NCBI GenBank assembly: GCA_934565655.1
Contig: CAKTIE010000003.1
Span: 81,228-145,227, forward strand
DNA length: 64,000 bases
Direction: 5' to 3'
Origin: an uncultured Oscillospiraceae bacterium
GTDB taxonomy: Bacteria; Bacillota; Clostridia; Oscillospirales; Oscillospiraceae
Shown here in pieces: positions 40,477 through 49,636 of this stretch. Every line of letters begins with the position of its first letter. Within the stretch, counting starts at the first letter, position 1. The notes beneath the pieces were generated by a model. That model was given only the letters and a program-made list of their open reading frames with translations. It searched no databases and had not been told where the DNA came from. Made by a program: the position numbers and the translations under genes.

Positions 40477-41685
40477 TTATCGGGTGTAGTAGGCAATGAT
40501 GGTCTGGGGCAGGAGCTGGTGGATAAAGGAGCTGCTTTCCGCGGCGGTCTTTGCCTGCGCCAGCGTGGCGGGCAGCGTGCGGAACTGGGCCTTGACCTGC
40601 TCCGGCGCGCTGAAGAAGTTGATGTCCGCCGCCTCCGGCAGCACCAGCTGGCGGCGGATGCCGTCCAGTCCGGCGTGGATCAGCAGCGTAAAGGCCAGAT
40701 AGGGATTGCACAGCGGGTCGGGGGAGCGCAGCTCCGCCCGGCGGTATTCGCCCTGCGCGGCGGGGATGCGGATCAGCTGGGAGCGGTTCTCGCTGGACCA
40801 GGAGATGTAGCGGGGCGCCTTGCTGCCGCCGAAGCGGTGATAGGAGGCGTCCACCGTGTTGAGGAATGCCGTCAGCTCCGTGATATGGGACAGGATGCCC
40901 GCGATGATGTGGGGCATCACGTCGCCGCCGCCGGCGCTCCGGGCGGAGATGTTGATATGCATGCCGTTGCCGGGCTGGCCGTTCAGAGGCTTGGGGGAGA
41001 AGTCCGCCGCCAGCCCGTTGCGCACCGCCACGGTGTTGACCACCGCCCGGAAGGTGACGGCGTTGTCCGCCGCCGTCAGCGGCTCGGAATACCGGAAGTC
41101 GATCTCGTTCTGGCCTGGACCCTGCTCATGGTGGGAGCACTCCGGCCGGATGCCCATCTGCTCCAGCGTCAGGCAGATCTCCCGCCGGACGTTTTCGCCC
41201 TTGTCCTCCGGGGCGATGTCCATGTAACCGGCGTGGTCATAGGGCTGCTTGGTGGGCTCGCCCAGCTCGTCCCGGTGGAAGAGATAGAACTCCATCTCCG
41301 TGCCGAAGGCGAAGGTAACGCCCATTTCCGCCGCCGCGGCGATGGCCTGCTTCAAAAGCTGGCGGCCGTCCGCCTCGAAGGGGGTGCCGTCCGGCCGCGC
41401 GATGCCGCAGAACATCCGGGCCACCCGTCCGTGATCCGGCCGCCACGGCAGCATGCACAGCGTGCCGCTGTCGGGATGCAGGAACAGGTCGGAGTGTACC
41501 TCGTCTCCGAAGCCGGGAATGGCCGAGGCGTCAAAGGCGATGCCATATTCAAACGCGCGGTCAAGCTCGTCCGGATGGATGGAGATATTCTTCTGCTTTC
41601 CGGACAGGTCGCAGAATGCCAGGCGGATGAACTTCACGTCCTCCTCCGCCACATACTGCTTGATCTCGTCCTTTGAATACTTCAT
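40477..41685 (-). CDS. glnA: Glutamine synthetase, type I-like, short form
   Basis: A 402-residue glutamine synthetase: metal/ATP segments GTEMEFYLF, HHEQGPGQNEIDFRYSEPL, NGMHINIS, and NRSQLIRIP with AELRSPDPLCNPYLA are all present. It makes glutamine from glutamate and ammonia. It is about 40 residues shorter than a typical GSI and I see no adenylylation loop. It stands between the GXGXG gene and the ANTAR gene in the same operon. The ATG at 41685 follows AGGCAGGATCG. Confidence 0.9.
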   Translation of the reverse strand: MKYSKDEIKQYVAEEDVKFIRLAFCDLSGKQKNISIHPDELDRAFEYGIAFDASAIPGFGDEVHSDLFLHPDSGTLCMLPWRPDHGRVARMFCGIARPDGTPFEADGRQLLKQAIAAAAEMGVTFAFGTEMEFYLFHRDELGEPTKQPYDHAGYMDIAPEDKGENVRREICLTLEQMGIRPECSHHEQGPGQNEIDFRYSEPLTAADNAVTFRAVVNTVAVRNGLAADFSPKPLNGQPGNGMHINISARSAGGGDVMPHIIAGILSHITELTAFLNTVDASYHRFGGSKAPRYISWSSENRSQLIRIPAAQGEYRRAELRSPDPLCNPYLAFTLLIHAGLDGIRRQLVLPEAADINFFSAPEQVKAQFRTLPATLAQAKTAAESSSFIHQLLPQTIIAYYTR

Positions 41686-41704
41686 AATGCGATCCTGCCT
41701 TTCG

Positions 41705-42427
41705 TCAGTTTGCCACATACATCTGCTGGTAGGGGGTTTTGCTGTCCGGTGTGATCACGGTATAGGCGCTGCTCAGCATGGAGGCGGCGTCGCAGCCGAA
41801 CAGGCGGCAGTATTCCCGCACATAGGGCGCGAATTCCGCAAAGTCCTCCGCCGTGGCCGGGCGTGAGGTCACCTGGGGCGGAAATTGCACATTGCTCACG
41901 TCGCCCCGGAACACCATCTTTCCGCCGTGCATGCCGGTGCAGGGGAAGAAGCCCACCACGGGCCGCCCGTCGGTGTGCAGCGCCAGCACCAGTATCAGGC
42001 CGCCTGCCTGATACTCGCCCAGAAAGCTGCCGGCCCGCCCGCCGATAACGATCACAGGCTTGTGCTCCTGATAGGCCTTCATATGGATACCGGCCCGGTA
42101 ACCGGCGTTGCCCTGTATATAAATTTCGCCGCCCCGCATGGCATAGCCCGCCGCGTCGCCCGCGCTGCCGTGGATCACGATGCGTCCGGCGCTCATGGTG
42201 TCGCCCACGGCGTCCTGCGCGTTGCCGTTGACGGTGATCTCGGCCCCGTTGAGATACGCGCCCAGCGCGTTGCCGGGGATGCCGTTGATCTCCAGCTTTT
42301 TGCCACTCATACCGGCGGCGATGAACCGCTGGCCCAGGCAGCCGCAGATCCGGCATTCCTTTCCCGCACCGCGTATGGTCTCGTTCAGCGCGGAGAAGGA
42401 GAGGTCGTTGGCCTCAATGAAGTTCAT
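41705..42427 (-). CDS. Glutamate synthase GXGXG (GltB C-terminal) subunit
   Basis: A 240-residue stand-alone GltB C-terminal domain. A right-handed beta-helix of GXG-type turns is visible: IRGAGKECRICGC, INGIPGNALGAYLNGAEI, IHGSAGDAAGYAMRGGEIYI. In whole glutamate synthase this domain supports the FMN domain. It is the third piece of the split enzyme in this operon. The ATG at 42427 has a perfect AGGAGG; an upstream in-frame stretch is not used. Confidence 0.9.
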   Translation of the reverse strand: MNFIEANDLSFSALNETIRGAGKECRICGCLGQRFIAAGMSGKKLEINGIPGNALGAYLNGAEITVNGNAQDAVGDTMSAGRIVIHGSAGDAAGYAMRGGEIYIQGNAGYRAGIHMKAYQEHKPVIVIGGRAGSFLGEYQAGGLILVLALHTDGRPVVGFFPCTGMHGGKMVFRGDVSNVQFPPQVTSRPATAEDFAEFAPYVREYCRLFGCDAASMLSSAYTVITPDSKTPYQQMYVAN

Positions 42428-42492
42428 ATTGTACCACACCTCCTGATGTTTTTCCATGTGTTTTCTCATAAAAAATCGTGATAGCAGCCATT

Positions 42493-43998
42493 TCATTCTC
42501 CCGCGTGGGCGATGCCCAGGATCGCCAGCTCCTTTTCCGTCAGGTGTACGCCCCGCAGCATGACACGGTTGCCCCGCAGGGCCTCAATGGAGTTGATGCC
42601 CATGCCGCCCATCATTTCCTTGATCTCGTGCTTCCACGCGGTCACCAGATTTACCAGCCGCCGGGTGGCCTCGTCGGGATCCAGCCGCTTCACCAGATCG
42701 GGCCGCTGGGTGGCGATGCCCCAATTGCAGCGCCCCGTCTGGCAGCTGCGGCACAGGTGGCAGCCCATGGCCAGCAGTGCGGCCGTGGCGATATAGCAGG
42801 CGTCCGCGCCCAGCGCGATGGCCTTTACCACATCCGCCGCCGAGCGGATGCTGCCGCCCGCGATCAGGGAGACGCTATTGCGGATGCCCTCGTCACGGAG
42901 CCGCTGATCCACCGCCGCCAGCGCCAGCTCGATGGGGATGCCCACATTGTCCCGGATGCGGGTAGGCGCCGCGCCGGTGCCGCCCCGGAAGCCGTCGATG
43001 GCGATGATGTCCGCGCCGCTACGGGCGATGCCGCTGGCGATGGCGGCAATGTTGTGGACAGCCGCCACCTTGACGATCACGGGCTTTTTGTACTGAGTGG
43101 CCTCCTTCAGGGAGTAGACCAGCTGCCGCAGATCCTCAATGGAGTAGATATCGTGGTGGGGAGCGGGGGAAATGGCATCCGCGCCCTCCGGGATCATGCG
43201 GGTGCGGGACACGTCGGCTGTGATCTTGGCGCCGGGCAGATGGCCGCCGATGCCGGGCTTTGCGCCCTGTCCCATCTTGATCTCGATGGCCGCGCCGGTG
43301 TTCAGGTATTTTTCCTGTACGCCGAACCGGCCTGAGGCCACCTGTACGATGGTGTTTTCCCCGTAGCAGTAGAAGTCCTCATGCAGGCCGCCCTCGCCGG
43401 TGTTGTAATAGATGCCCAGCTCACGGGCGGCGCGGGCCAGGCTCTCATGGGCGTTGTAGCTGATGGAGCCGTAGCTCATGGCGGAGAACAGGATGGGCAC
43501 CGACAGCTCCAGCTGGGGCGGCAGATCGGTACACAGGCTGCCGTCGGCATTGCGCCGGATGGCGGAGGGCTTTTTCCCCAGGAATACCCGTGTTTCCATG
43601 GGCTCCCGCAAGGGATCGATGGGCGGGTTCGTCACCTGGGAGGCGTTGATGAGAATGTTGTCCCAGTACACCGGCAGGGGCTTGGGGTTGCCCATGGAGC
43701 TGAGCAGCACGCCGCCGGTATCCGCCTGCTTGTAGATCTCCTTGATGGTATCGCTCTGCCAGTTGGCATTTTCCCGGAGACAACAGTCGTTCTTCACGAT
43801 CTTCAGCGCGTGTGTGGGACAGAAGGAAACGCAGCGCTGACAGTTGACACACTTTGTCTCGTCGCTGAGCATTCGCTTGCCCTCGCTGTCATAGGTGTGT
43901 ACGCCGTTGGCGCACTGGTTTTCGCAGACGCGGCAGCAGGTGCAGCGGGCGTCATTGCGGATCACCTCAAATTCCGGTATGATGTAGTGGATGGACAT
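42493..43998 (-). CDS. Glutamate synthase FMN subunit with N-terminal ferredoxin domain
   Basis: A 501-residue protein. Residues 18-65 are a 2x[4Fe-4S] ferredoxin module (CTCCRVCENQC, CVNCQRCVSFCP); the rest is the TIM-barrel FMN domain of GltB with AMSYGSISYNAHESLARAA, GAKPGIGGHLPG and IDGFRGGTGAAPT, and CHLCRSCQTGRCNWGIATQ near residue 430 for another cluster. It converts 2-oxoglutarate plus ammonia from glutamine to glutamate, using ferredoxin-type electrons. Its ATG overlaps the amidotransferase stop (TGATG). Confidence 0.93.
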   Translation of the reverse strand: MSIHYIIPEFEVIRNDARCTCCRVCENQCANGVHTYDSEGKRMLSDETKCVNCQRCVSFCPTHALKIVKNDCCLRENANWQSDTIKEIYKQADTGGVLLSSMGNPKPLPVYWDNILINASQVTNPPIDPLREPMETRVFLGKKPSAIRRNADGSLCTDLPPQLELSVPILFSAMSYGSISYNAHESLARAARELGIYYNTGEGGLHEDFYCYGENTIVQVASGRFGVQEKYLNTGAAIEIKMGQGAKPGIGGHLPGAKITADVSRTRMIPEGADAISPAPHHDIYSIEDLRQLVYSLKEATQYKKPVIVKVAAVHNIAAIASGIARSGADIIAIDGFRGGTGAAPTRIRDNVGIPIELALAAVDQRLRDEGIRNSVSLIAGGSIRSAADVVKAIALGADACYIATAALLAMGCHLCRSCQTGRCNWGIATQRPDLVKRLDPDEATRRLVNLVTAWKHEIKEMMGGMGINSIEALRGNRVMLRGVHLTEKELAILGIAHAGE

Positions 43999-45089
43999 CA
44001 ATAGGCACCTTCTTTCACTTTTACGATGAAGGGTTCGCCGCCCATGGGCGCGTAGAAATGCTCCGCGTTGGGCTCCATGACGCGGATGGCGGCCTCCTCG
44101 CTGGCGATGAACACCCGGTCGTCCTTCTCCGCCGTTACCATGGAGCGCAGCTTCAGGCGGTCATTCAGGGCCATCAGTCCGCCGTTGAAGCCCAGAATGA
44201 TGGAGAACGGCCCCGTGATCAGCAGGCTGGGGTACATGGTGCGCAGATACGTCAACTGCCGCGCCACCGGCGCGGCCTTGCCCCGGATGGTGCTCCAGAA
44301 GGGGGCGGCGATCACCGAAGCCGTTTCCTCCAGCGTCAGCCCCTGACGCCGCAGGAGATAGTCAGCGATGTAGGTGATGACCTCCGTATCCGTTTGCAAA
44401 GTGCATTTATAACCGAACATCTCGATATACCGGCGGTTGGCGTCGTAGGAGGATATCTCGCCGTTGTGGACGATGGACCAGTCCAGCAGGGTAAAGGGAT
44501 GCGCGCCGCCCCACCAGCCGGGGGTGTTGGTAGGATAGCGGCCATGGGCCGTCCAGCTGTACGCCTCGTACTCCTCCAGACGGTAGAACCGCCCCACATC
44601 CTCCGGATAGCCCACGGCCTTGAAGGTGCCCATGTTCTTGCCGCTGGAGAACACATACGCGCCCTTTAATTTGGTGTTGATCTCCATGACGGTGCGGGCC
44701 ACGAATTCCTTCTCATCCAATTGCAGACGGGAAAGCACGGATTTCAGCGGCGATACGAAGTACCGCCAGATCAGCGGCACGTCGGTGATCTCCGGAATGA
44801 TCCGGATGGGGATCACCTCCGCCTGCACGATCTCGAAGCCCTCTTTTAATAATGTCTCACACTCCCGGCGGGTAGTGTTGTCCTCAAAGAAGATGTGGAA
44901 TGCGTAAAAGTCCCGGTATTCCGGATAGATGCCATAGGCGGCAAACCCGCCGCCCAGACCGTTGGAGCGGTCATGCATGGGAACCATACTGTTTATCACG
45001 GCCTCGCCGGTCATACGTTTTCCCTCGCGGGAAATGACGGCGGAAATAGCGCATCCGGACGGGATACGGACTTGTCCCTCCAGCTTCAT
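43998..45089 (-). CDS. Glutamate synthase glutaminase (class II amidotransferase) subunit
   Basis: A 363-residue class II glutamine amidotransferase, the first domain of the split enzyme. It has a candidate nucleophile Cys13 in SGCAISAV, HGRYPTNTPGWWGGAHPF near residue 185 and VHNGEISSYDANRRYIE near 215. The nucleophile is internal, so N-terminal processing would be required, or the Cys acts after trimming. I choose the ATG at 45089, because AGAAAGG lies 9 bases upstream; two earlier in-frame ATGs are poorly spaced. First gene of the operon, behind an attenuator. Confidence 0.88.
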   Translation of the reverse strand: MKLEGQVRIPSGCAISAVISREGKRMTGEAVINSMVPMHDRSNGLGGGFAAYGIYPEYRDFYAFHIFFEDNTTRRECETLLKEGFEIVQAEVIPIRIIPEITDVPLIWRYFVSPLKSVLSRLQLDEKEFVARTVMEINTKLKGAYVFSSGKNMGTFKAVGYPEDVGRFYRLEEYEAYSWTAHGRYPTNTPGWWGGAHPFTLLDWSIVHNGEISSYDANRRYIEMFGYKCTLQTDTEVITYIADYLLRRQGLTLEETASVIAAPFWSTIRGKAAPVARQLTYLRTMYPSLLITGPFSIILGFNGGLMALNDRLKLRSMVTAEKDDRVFIASEEAAIRVMEPNAEHFYAPMGGEPFIVKVKEGAY

Positions 45090-45106
45090 AGCGTTCATCC
45101 TTTCTG

Positions 45107-45168
45107 AAAAAAACGCAAAGGCGTTCACTTACACAGGACAAATGTACCTGGTAAATGAACGTCTTTGC
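45107..45168 (-). terminator. Leader attenuator of the glutamate synthase operon
   Basis: On the minus strand GCAAAG.CGTTCATTTAC...CAGG loop CCTG...GTAAGTGAACG..TTTGC forms a long stem, followed by GTTTTTTTC. It ends 18 bases before the start codon and begins about 10 bases after the predicted transcript start. It would stop transcription unless an antiterminator acts. Confidence 0.85.
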
Positions 45169-45183
45169 TCATCTTGGTTGGGG

Positions 45184-45212
45184 ATTATAGCACGGCTGCA
45201 TCATAAAGTCAA
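45184..45212 (-). promoter_or_regulatory. Sigma-A promoter of the glutamate synthase operon
   Basis: On the minus strand TTGACT (45207-45212), 17 bases, TATAAT (45184-45189). Confidence 0.9.
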
Positions 45213-45246
45213 TCGACGAAACGGCAAAAATTGTGGAAAACGGAGA

Positions 45247-45275
45247 TTGACAAATTCGTATAGGGCGTATATAAT
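45247..45275 (+). promoter_or_regulatory. Perfect-consensus sigma-A promoter of glutamine synthetase III
   Basis: TTGACA (45247-45252), 17 bases, TATAAT (45270-45275). The -35 box lies only 35 bases from the -35 box of the divergent promoter, so one regulator could reach both. Confidence 0.93.
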
Positions 45276-45291
45276 TTCGCCCATCGAAGGC

Positions 45292-45330
45292 AAAGGCGTC
45301 TTGGAGGTTGGTCTCCTTGACGCCTTTTTT
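45292..45330 (+). terminator. Leader attenuator of glutamine synthetase III
   Basis: GGCGTC (45295-45300), UU mismatch, GGAG, hexaloop GUUGGU, CTCC, UU, GACGCC (45319-45324), then TTTTTT. It begins about 13 bases after the predicted transcript start and ends 30 bases before the ATG. Confidence 0.88.
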
Positions 45331-45359
45331 GCATTATTTTGAAAGAAAAGGAGTGGATC

Positions 45360-47459
45360 ATGATGAGCACAGTACCGGAATACTTCGGCAGTTTGGTTTT
45401 TGACGACCGCGTCATGAAAGCACGGCTTCCCTATGAAGTCTACACCTCGCTGAAAAAAACGATCGATGAGGGCGGCAGCCTGAATAACGAAGTGGCCAAC
45501 GCTGTGGCAGACGCCATGAAGGATTGGGCCGTCGAGCATGGCGCCACCCACTTTACCCATTGGTTCCAGCCCCTGACCGGCATCACCGCCGAAAAGCACG
45601 ACAGCTTTATCGCTCCGTCTCCTGATGGCGGCGTCATCATGGAGTTCTCAGGCAAGGAGTTGATCCAGGGCGAGCCGGATGCCTCCAGCTTCCCCTCCGG
45701 CGGCCTGCGCGCCACCTTTGAGGCCCGCGGCTATACCGCATGGGATCCCACCTCATATGCCTTTATCAAGGATAAGGCACTGTGCATCCCCACGGCGTTC
45801 TGTTCCTACGGCGGCGAAGCGCTAGATAAGAAAACGCCGCTGCTGCGCTCCATGCAGGCCCTGAACAAGCAGGCCATGCGCATCCTTGAGCTGTTCGGCA
45901 ACGAGGATGTGAAATGCGTCCGTACCTCCGTGGGCCCGGAGCAGGAGTATTTCCTGGTGGACCGCGAGATGTTCGACAAGCGCAAGGATCTGATCTTCTG
46001 CGGCCGCACCCTGTTCGGCGCGAAACCTCCCAAGGGTCAGGAGATGGACGACCACTACTTCGGCGCCATCAAGCCCCGTGTGGCGGCCTACATGGCCGAC
46101 CTGAACGAGGAGCTGTGGAAGCTGGGCATTCTGGCCAAGACCGAGCATAACGAGGTGGCTCCCGCCCAGCATGAGCTGGCGCCCATCTACACCACCACCA
46201 ACGTGGCCACCGACCACAACCAGCTGACCATGGAGATCATGCAGAAGGTGGCCGCCCGCCACGGTCTGGTGTGTCTGCTCCATGAGAAGCCCTTTGACGG
46301 CGTCAACGGCTCCGGCAAGCACAACAACTGGTCCATCGCCACCGATACCGGCGTGAACCTGCTGACCCCCGGCGAGACGCCCTATCAGAACGCCCGGTTC
46401 CTGCTGTTCCTGTGCGCCGTCATTCAGGCGGTGGACGATTATCAGGATCTGCTGCGGCTGTCCGTGGCCACCGCCGGCAACGATCACCGTCTGGGCGCCA
46501 ACGAAGCGCCTCCCGCCGTGGTGTCCATCTTCCTGGGCGACGAGCTGACCGCCATTCTGGACGCCATCGAGAAGGATGAGCCGTACAGCGGCACGGAGAA
46601 GCGGGTCATGAAGCTGGGCGTCCATGTGCTGCCCAAGTTTATCCGCGACACCACCGACCGCAACCGCACCTCGCCCTTCGCCTTCACCGGCAATAAGTTC
46701 GAGTTCCGTATGCTGGGCTCCTCCAACTCCATTGCCTGCACCAATATCATGCTGAACGCCGCCGTGGCGGAGTCCCTGAAGCAGTATGTCGACATTCTGG
46801 AGAAGGCCGACGACTTTGAGTCCGCCCTCCATGATCTGATCCAGAAGACCATCAAGGAGCACAAACGCATCATCTTCAACGGCAACGGCTATGACGATGC
46901 CTGGATCAAGGAGGCCACCGAGGAGCGGGGCCTGCTGAACCTGAAGACCACCCCCGACGCGTTGCCCTGCCTGCTGGAGAAGAAGAACGTGGACATGCTG
47001 ACCTCCCTGAAGGTCATGTCCGAGGCGGAGATCCGCTCCCGCTATGACATCACGCTGGACAACTACCGCAAGGCCGTCAATATCGAGGCCCAGACCATGG
47101 TGGACATGGCCCGCAAGGAGATCCTGCCTGCTGTGGAGGACTACACCGCCTCTCTGGCGGAGAGCCTGGCCGCCAAGAAGGCCGCCGTTCCCACCCTCAG
47201 CGGCAAGTATGAGACGGGCCTCATCGAGAAGCTGTCCGGCCTGACCGACCAGATCGCGCTGGCCGTCGAGGAGCTGGAGACCGCCCTGAGCGACTATCAC
47301 AAGATCGACGATGTGACCGACGCCGCTTTCGTCATCCGGGATGTGGTCATTCCTAAGATGGAGGCCCTCCGTGTTCCCTGCGATCAGGCAGAGCAGTATA
47401 CCGCCGCCGACTTCTGGCCGTTCCCCACCTATGGTGATCTGCTGTTCGGCGTGAAGTAA
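45360..47459 (+). CDS. glnN: Glutamine synthetase type III
   Basis: A 699-residue type III glutamine synthetase: [20 protein letters not shown] near residue 62, [14 protein letters not shown] near 195, [12 protein letters not shown] near 320 and [18 protein letters not shown] near 380. This is the dodecameric GSIII class common in Bacteroidetes and Clostridia. AAAAGGAG precedes tandem ATGs (45360 and 45363); either may be used. It is divergent from the operon that holds the type I enzyme and has its own leader terminator. The symbol follows Bacteroides/Clostridium usage. Confidence 0.95.
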   Translation: MMSTVPEYFGSLVFDDRVMKARLPYEVYTSLKKTIDEGGSLNNEVANAVADAMKDWAVEHGATHFTHWFQPLTGITAEKHDSFIAPSPDGGVIMEFSGKELIQGEPDASSFPSGGLRATFEARGYTAWDPTSYAFIKDKALCIPTAFCSYGGEALDKKTPLLRSMQALNKQAMRILELFGNEDVKCVRTSVGPEQEYFLVDREMFDKRKDLIFCGRTLFGAKPPKGQEMDDHYFGAIKPRVAAYMADLNEELWKLGILAKTEHNEVAPAQHELAPIYTTTNVATDHNQLTMEIMQKVAARHGLVCLLHEKPFDGVNGSGKHNNWSIATDTGVNLLTPGETPYQNARFLLFLCAVIQAVDDYQDLLRLSVATAGNDHRLGANEAPPAVVSIFLGDELTAILDAIEKDEPYSGTEKRVMKLGVHVLPKFIRDTTDRNRTSPFAFTGNKFEFRMLGSSNSIACTNIMLNAAVAESLKQYVDILEKADDFESALHDLIQKTIKEHKRIIFNGNGYDDAWIKEATEERGLLNLKTTPDALPCLLEKKNVDMLTSLKVMSEAEIRSRYDITLDNYRKAVNIEAQTMVDMARKEILPAVEDYTASLAESLAAKKAAVPTLSGKYETGLIEKLSGLTDQIALAVEELETALSDYHKIDDVTDAAFVIRDVVIPKMEALRVPCDQAEQYTAADFWPFPTYGDLLFGVK

Positions 47460-47520
47460 ATACCACCCAAAGCCACAACCATAAAAACCATATAACCACA
47501 TTATATATAAACCACATTTT

Positions 47521-47790
47521 ATCAACAAAGGCGTTGGAGCCGGAAAAAGTATCCGGGAAACGCGGGCACAGCGAGCATGGGACGGTGGAAGCCATGCGCC
47601 CGACGCCCCGGCGAAGAACATCCGGCAAGCCGCAAGCCCAACAGGGGAGACACTCAGTAAGCGCGCCGGAGCTGCCGCCCGTTATCGCGGCAAGGCTTTG
47701 TTGGAAGCCTGAATGAGTTCAAAGATAGGTGGCACCGCGGGTCACAGCAGCTCGCCCTATCACATTGCTGATCTTATTTTACAAGATCTG
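47521..47790 (+). ncRNA. T-box riboswitch, asparagine-specific
   Basis: The T-box core GGTGGCACCGCGG is at 47729-47741, ending with the UGGC bulge (47730-47733), whose C would pair with a G discriminator as in tRNA-Asn. The Stem I specifier candidate is AAC at 47617-47619. The start AACAAAGGCGTTGGAG (47524 on) is typical of T-box leaders. A terminator alternative can form between GATAGG (47724) and CCTATC (47756 region), followed by U-rich sequence. It occupies the gene-free stretch 47460-47802 and precedes asnB. Confidence 0.92.
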
Positions 47791-47802
47791 GAGGATCATA
47801 AA

Positions 47803-49383
47803 ATGTGTTCTATTATGGGTTATTGTGACGTTTGTACCGATACCGCCGCATTTGCCGACGGCTTTATGGAAACGGTCTCCCGCGGCCCCGACGACAGCCG
47901 CATCGTGGACACCGGCCACGGCCTGCTGGGCTTCCACCGCCTGGCCATCATGGGCCTGACGCCGGAGGGGATGCAGCCCTTCCAGATGGATGGCAGCTAT
48001 GTGGTCTGCAACGGCGAGATCTACGGCTATGAGGCCTGCAAGGCCAAGCTGCTGAAGAAGGGCTATACCTTCCGCAGCGGCTCCGACTGCGAGATCCTGC
48101 TGCCGCTGTACAAGGAGTACGGCGTGGAGATGTTCAAAATGTTGGATGCGGAGTATGCCCTGATCCTGTTCGACGGCGAGACGAAGCAGTTCATCGCCGC
48201 CCGCGATCCCATCGGCATCCGCCCGCTGTACTACGGCTATGACAAGAAGGGCGTGATCGTCTTTGCCAGCGAGCCGAAGAACCTGGTGGGCATGTGCGAT
48301 AAGGTCATGCCGTTCCCTCCGGGACATTACTACAAGGACGGTCAGTTCGTCTGCTACGATGATATCGCAAAGGTAAAGCAGTTCTGCTATGACGATCTGG
48401 ATACCGTGTGCGCCAACATCCACGACAAGCTGGTGGCCGGCGTGAAGAAGCGGCTGGTGGCCGACGCCAAGGTGGGCTTCCTGCTGTCCGGGGGTCTGGA
48501 TTCCTCGCTGGTGTGCGCCATCGCCGCCCGCGAGAGCAAAGCGCCCATCCGCACCTTTGCCATCGGCATGCGGGAGGACGCCATCGACCTGAAATACGCC
48601 CGCATCGTGGCCGACTACATCGGCAGTGACCATACCGAGGTCATCATGACCAAGGAGCAGGTGCTGGACTCTCTTGATTTCGTCATCAAAATGCTGGGCA
48701 CCTTTGACATCACCACCATCCGGGCCAGCATGGGCATGTACCTGATGTGCAAGTGGATCCATGAGAACACCGACATCCGCGTGCTGCTGACCGGCGAGAT
48801 CTCCGACGAGCTGTTCGGCTATAAGTACACCGACTTCGCGCCCTCTCCGGAGGCGTTTCAGGAGGAAGCGGAGAAGCGTATCCGGGAGCTGCACATGTAC
48901 GATGTGCTCCGCGCCGACCGCTGCATCTCTGTCAACTCGCTGGAGGCCCGCGTACCCTTCGGTGATCTGGACTTCGTCCGCTATGTGCTGGCCATCGACC
49001 CGGCCAAGAAGGTCAACATTTACAGCAAGGGCAAGTACCTGCTGCGCCACGCTTTTGAAGGAGACTATCTGCCTTATGAAATTCTTTACCGGGAAAAGGC
49101 AGCCTTCTCCGACGCGGTGGGCCACTCCATGGTGGATCACCTGAAGGCCTTTGCCGAGGATTGCTATTCCGACGAGCAGTTCCAGCAGCGCCGCAAGCGC
49201 TTTTCCCATGCCCAGCCCTTTACCAAGGAATCCCTCCTTTACCGCGAGATATTTGAAAAATACTACCCCGGTCAGTCTGAGATGATCGTGGACTTCTGGA
49301 TGCCCAACAAGAGCTGGAAGGGCTGCGACGTCAACGACCCCTCCGCCCGTGTGCTGTCCAACTACGGCGCCAGCGGGCAATAA
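47803..49383 (+). CDS. asnB: Asparagine synthase (glutamine-hydrolysing)
   Basis: A 526-residue AsnB: N-terminal class II amidotransferase with Cys2 (MCSIMGYCD), SRGPDD, GFHRLAIMG and CNGEIYGYE; C-terminal ATP-pyrophosphatase domain with SGGLDSSLV near 236 and LTGEISDELFGYKY near 330. It forms asparagine from aspartate, glutamine and ATP. I choose the ATG at 47803 because Cys must be residue 2 and GGAGGATCATAAA precedes it. The T-box upstream makes it respond to uncharged tRNA-Asn. Confidence 0.96.
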   Translation: MCSIMGYCDVCTDTAAFADGFMETVSRGPDDSRIVDTGHGLLGFHRLAIMGLTPEGMQPFQMDGSYVVCNGEIYGYEACKAKLLKKGYTFRSGSDCEILLPLYKEYGVEMFKMLDAEYALILFDGETKQFIAARDPIGIRPLYYGYDKKGVIVFASEPKNLVGMCDKVMPFPPGHYYKDGQFVCYDDIAKVKQFCYDDLDTVCANIHDKLVAGVKKRLVADAKVGFLLSGGLDSSLVCAIAARESKAPIRTFAIGMREDAIDLKYARIVADYIGSDHTEVIMTKEQVLDSLDFVIKMLGTFDITTIRASMGMYLMCKWIHENTDIRVLLTGEISDELFGYKYTDFAPSPEAFQEEAEKRIRELHMYDVLRADRCISVNSLEARVPFGDLDFVRYVLAIDPAKKVNIYSKGKYLLRHAFEGDYLPYEILYREKAAFSDAVGHSMVDHLKAFAEDCYSDEQFQQRRKRFSHAQPFTKESLLYREIFEKYYPGQSEMIVDFWMPNKSWKGCDVNDPSARVLSNYGASGQ

Positions 49384-49459
49384 ATCACAGGCACCGCCTT
49401 GACGGGGCCCTATCCCCGTTACGGCGTTTCTTTCGCCATAATCTCTCCTCAAATAAGCG

Positions 49460-49493
49460 CAGCACCGCATCTCCGTCTGGAAATGCGGTGCTG
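49460..49493 (+). terminator. Intrinsic terminator of asnB
   Basis: CAGCACCGCAT (49460-49470) pairs perfectly with ATGCGGTGCTG (49483-49493), followed by TGCTGTTTATTT. The rest of 49384-49636 shows nothing else I can support. Confidence 0.65.
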
Positions 49494-49636
49494 TGCTGTT
49501 TATTTCCGGAGAACAGGGGCGTCTCCGCTGTGGTCGAATTCGTAATGCCATGACCGGGCAAGACCGGGGTTGCGCATTTCAGCGGGATTTGATAGAATAG
49601 CGGCACAGGGAGAATATATGGCAGGGGAGTGGCGTT

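Noticed and set aside
45281..45330. Canonical ANTAR RNA motif in the GSIII leader
   Set aside because: Only one hexaloop hairpin is visible, with G rather than A in loop position 1, and no second hairpin before it. I therefore report attenuators and only infer the ANTAR link.
45822..47621. A 599-codon open frame on the minus strand
   Set aside because: Antisense shadow of glutamine synthetase III and of the T-box start. Gly/Val/His/Leu-rich translation without domains.
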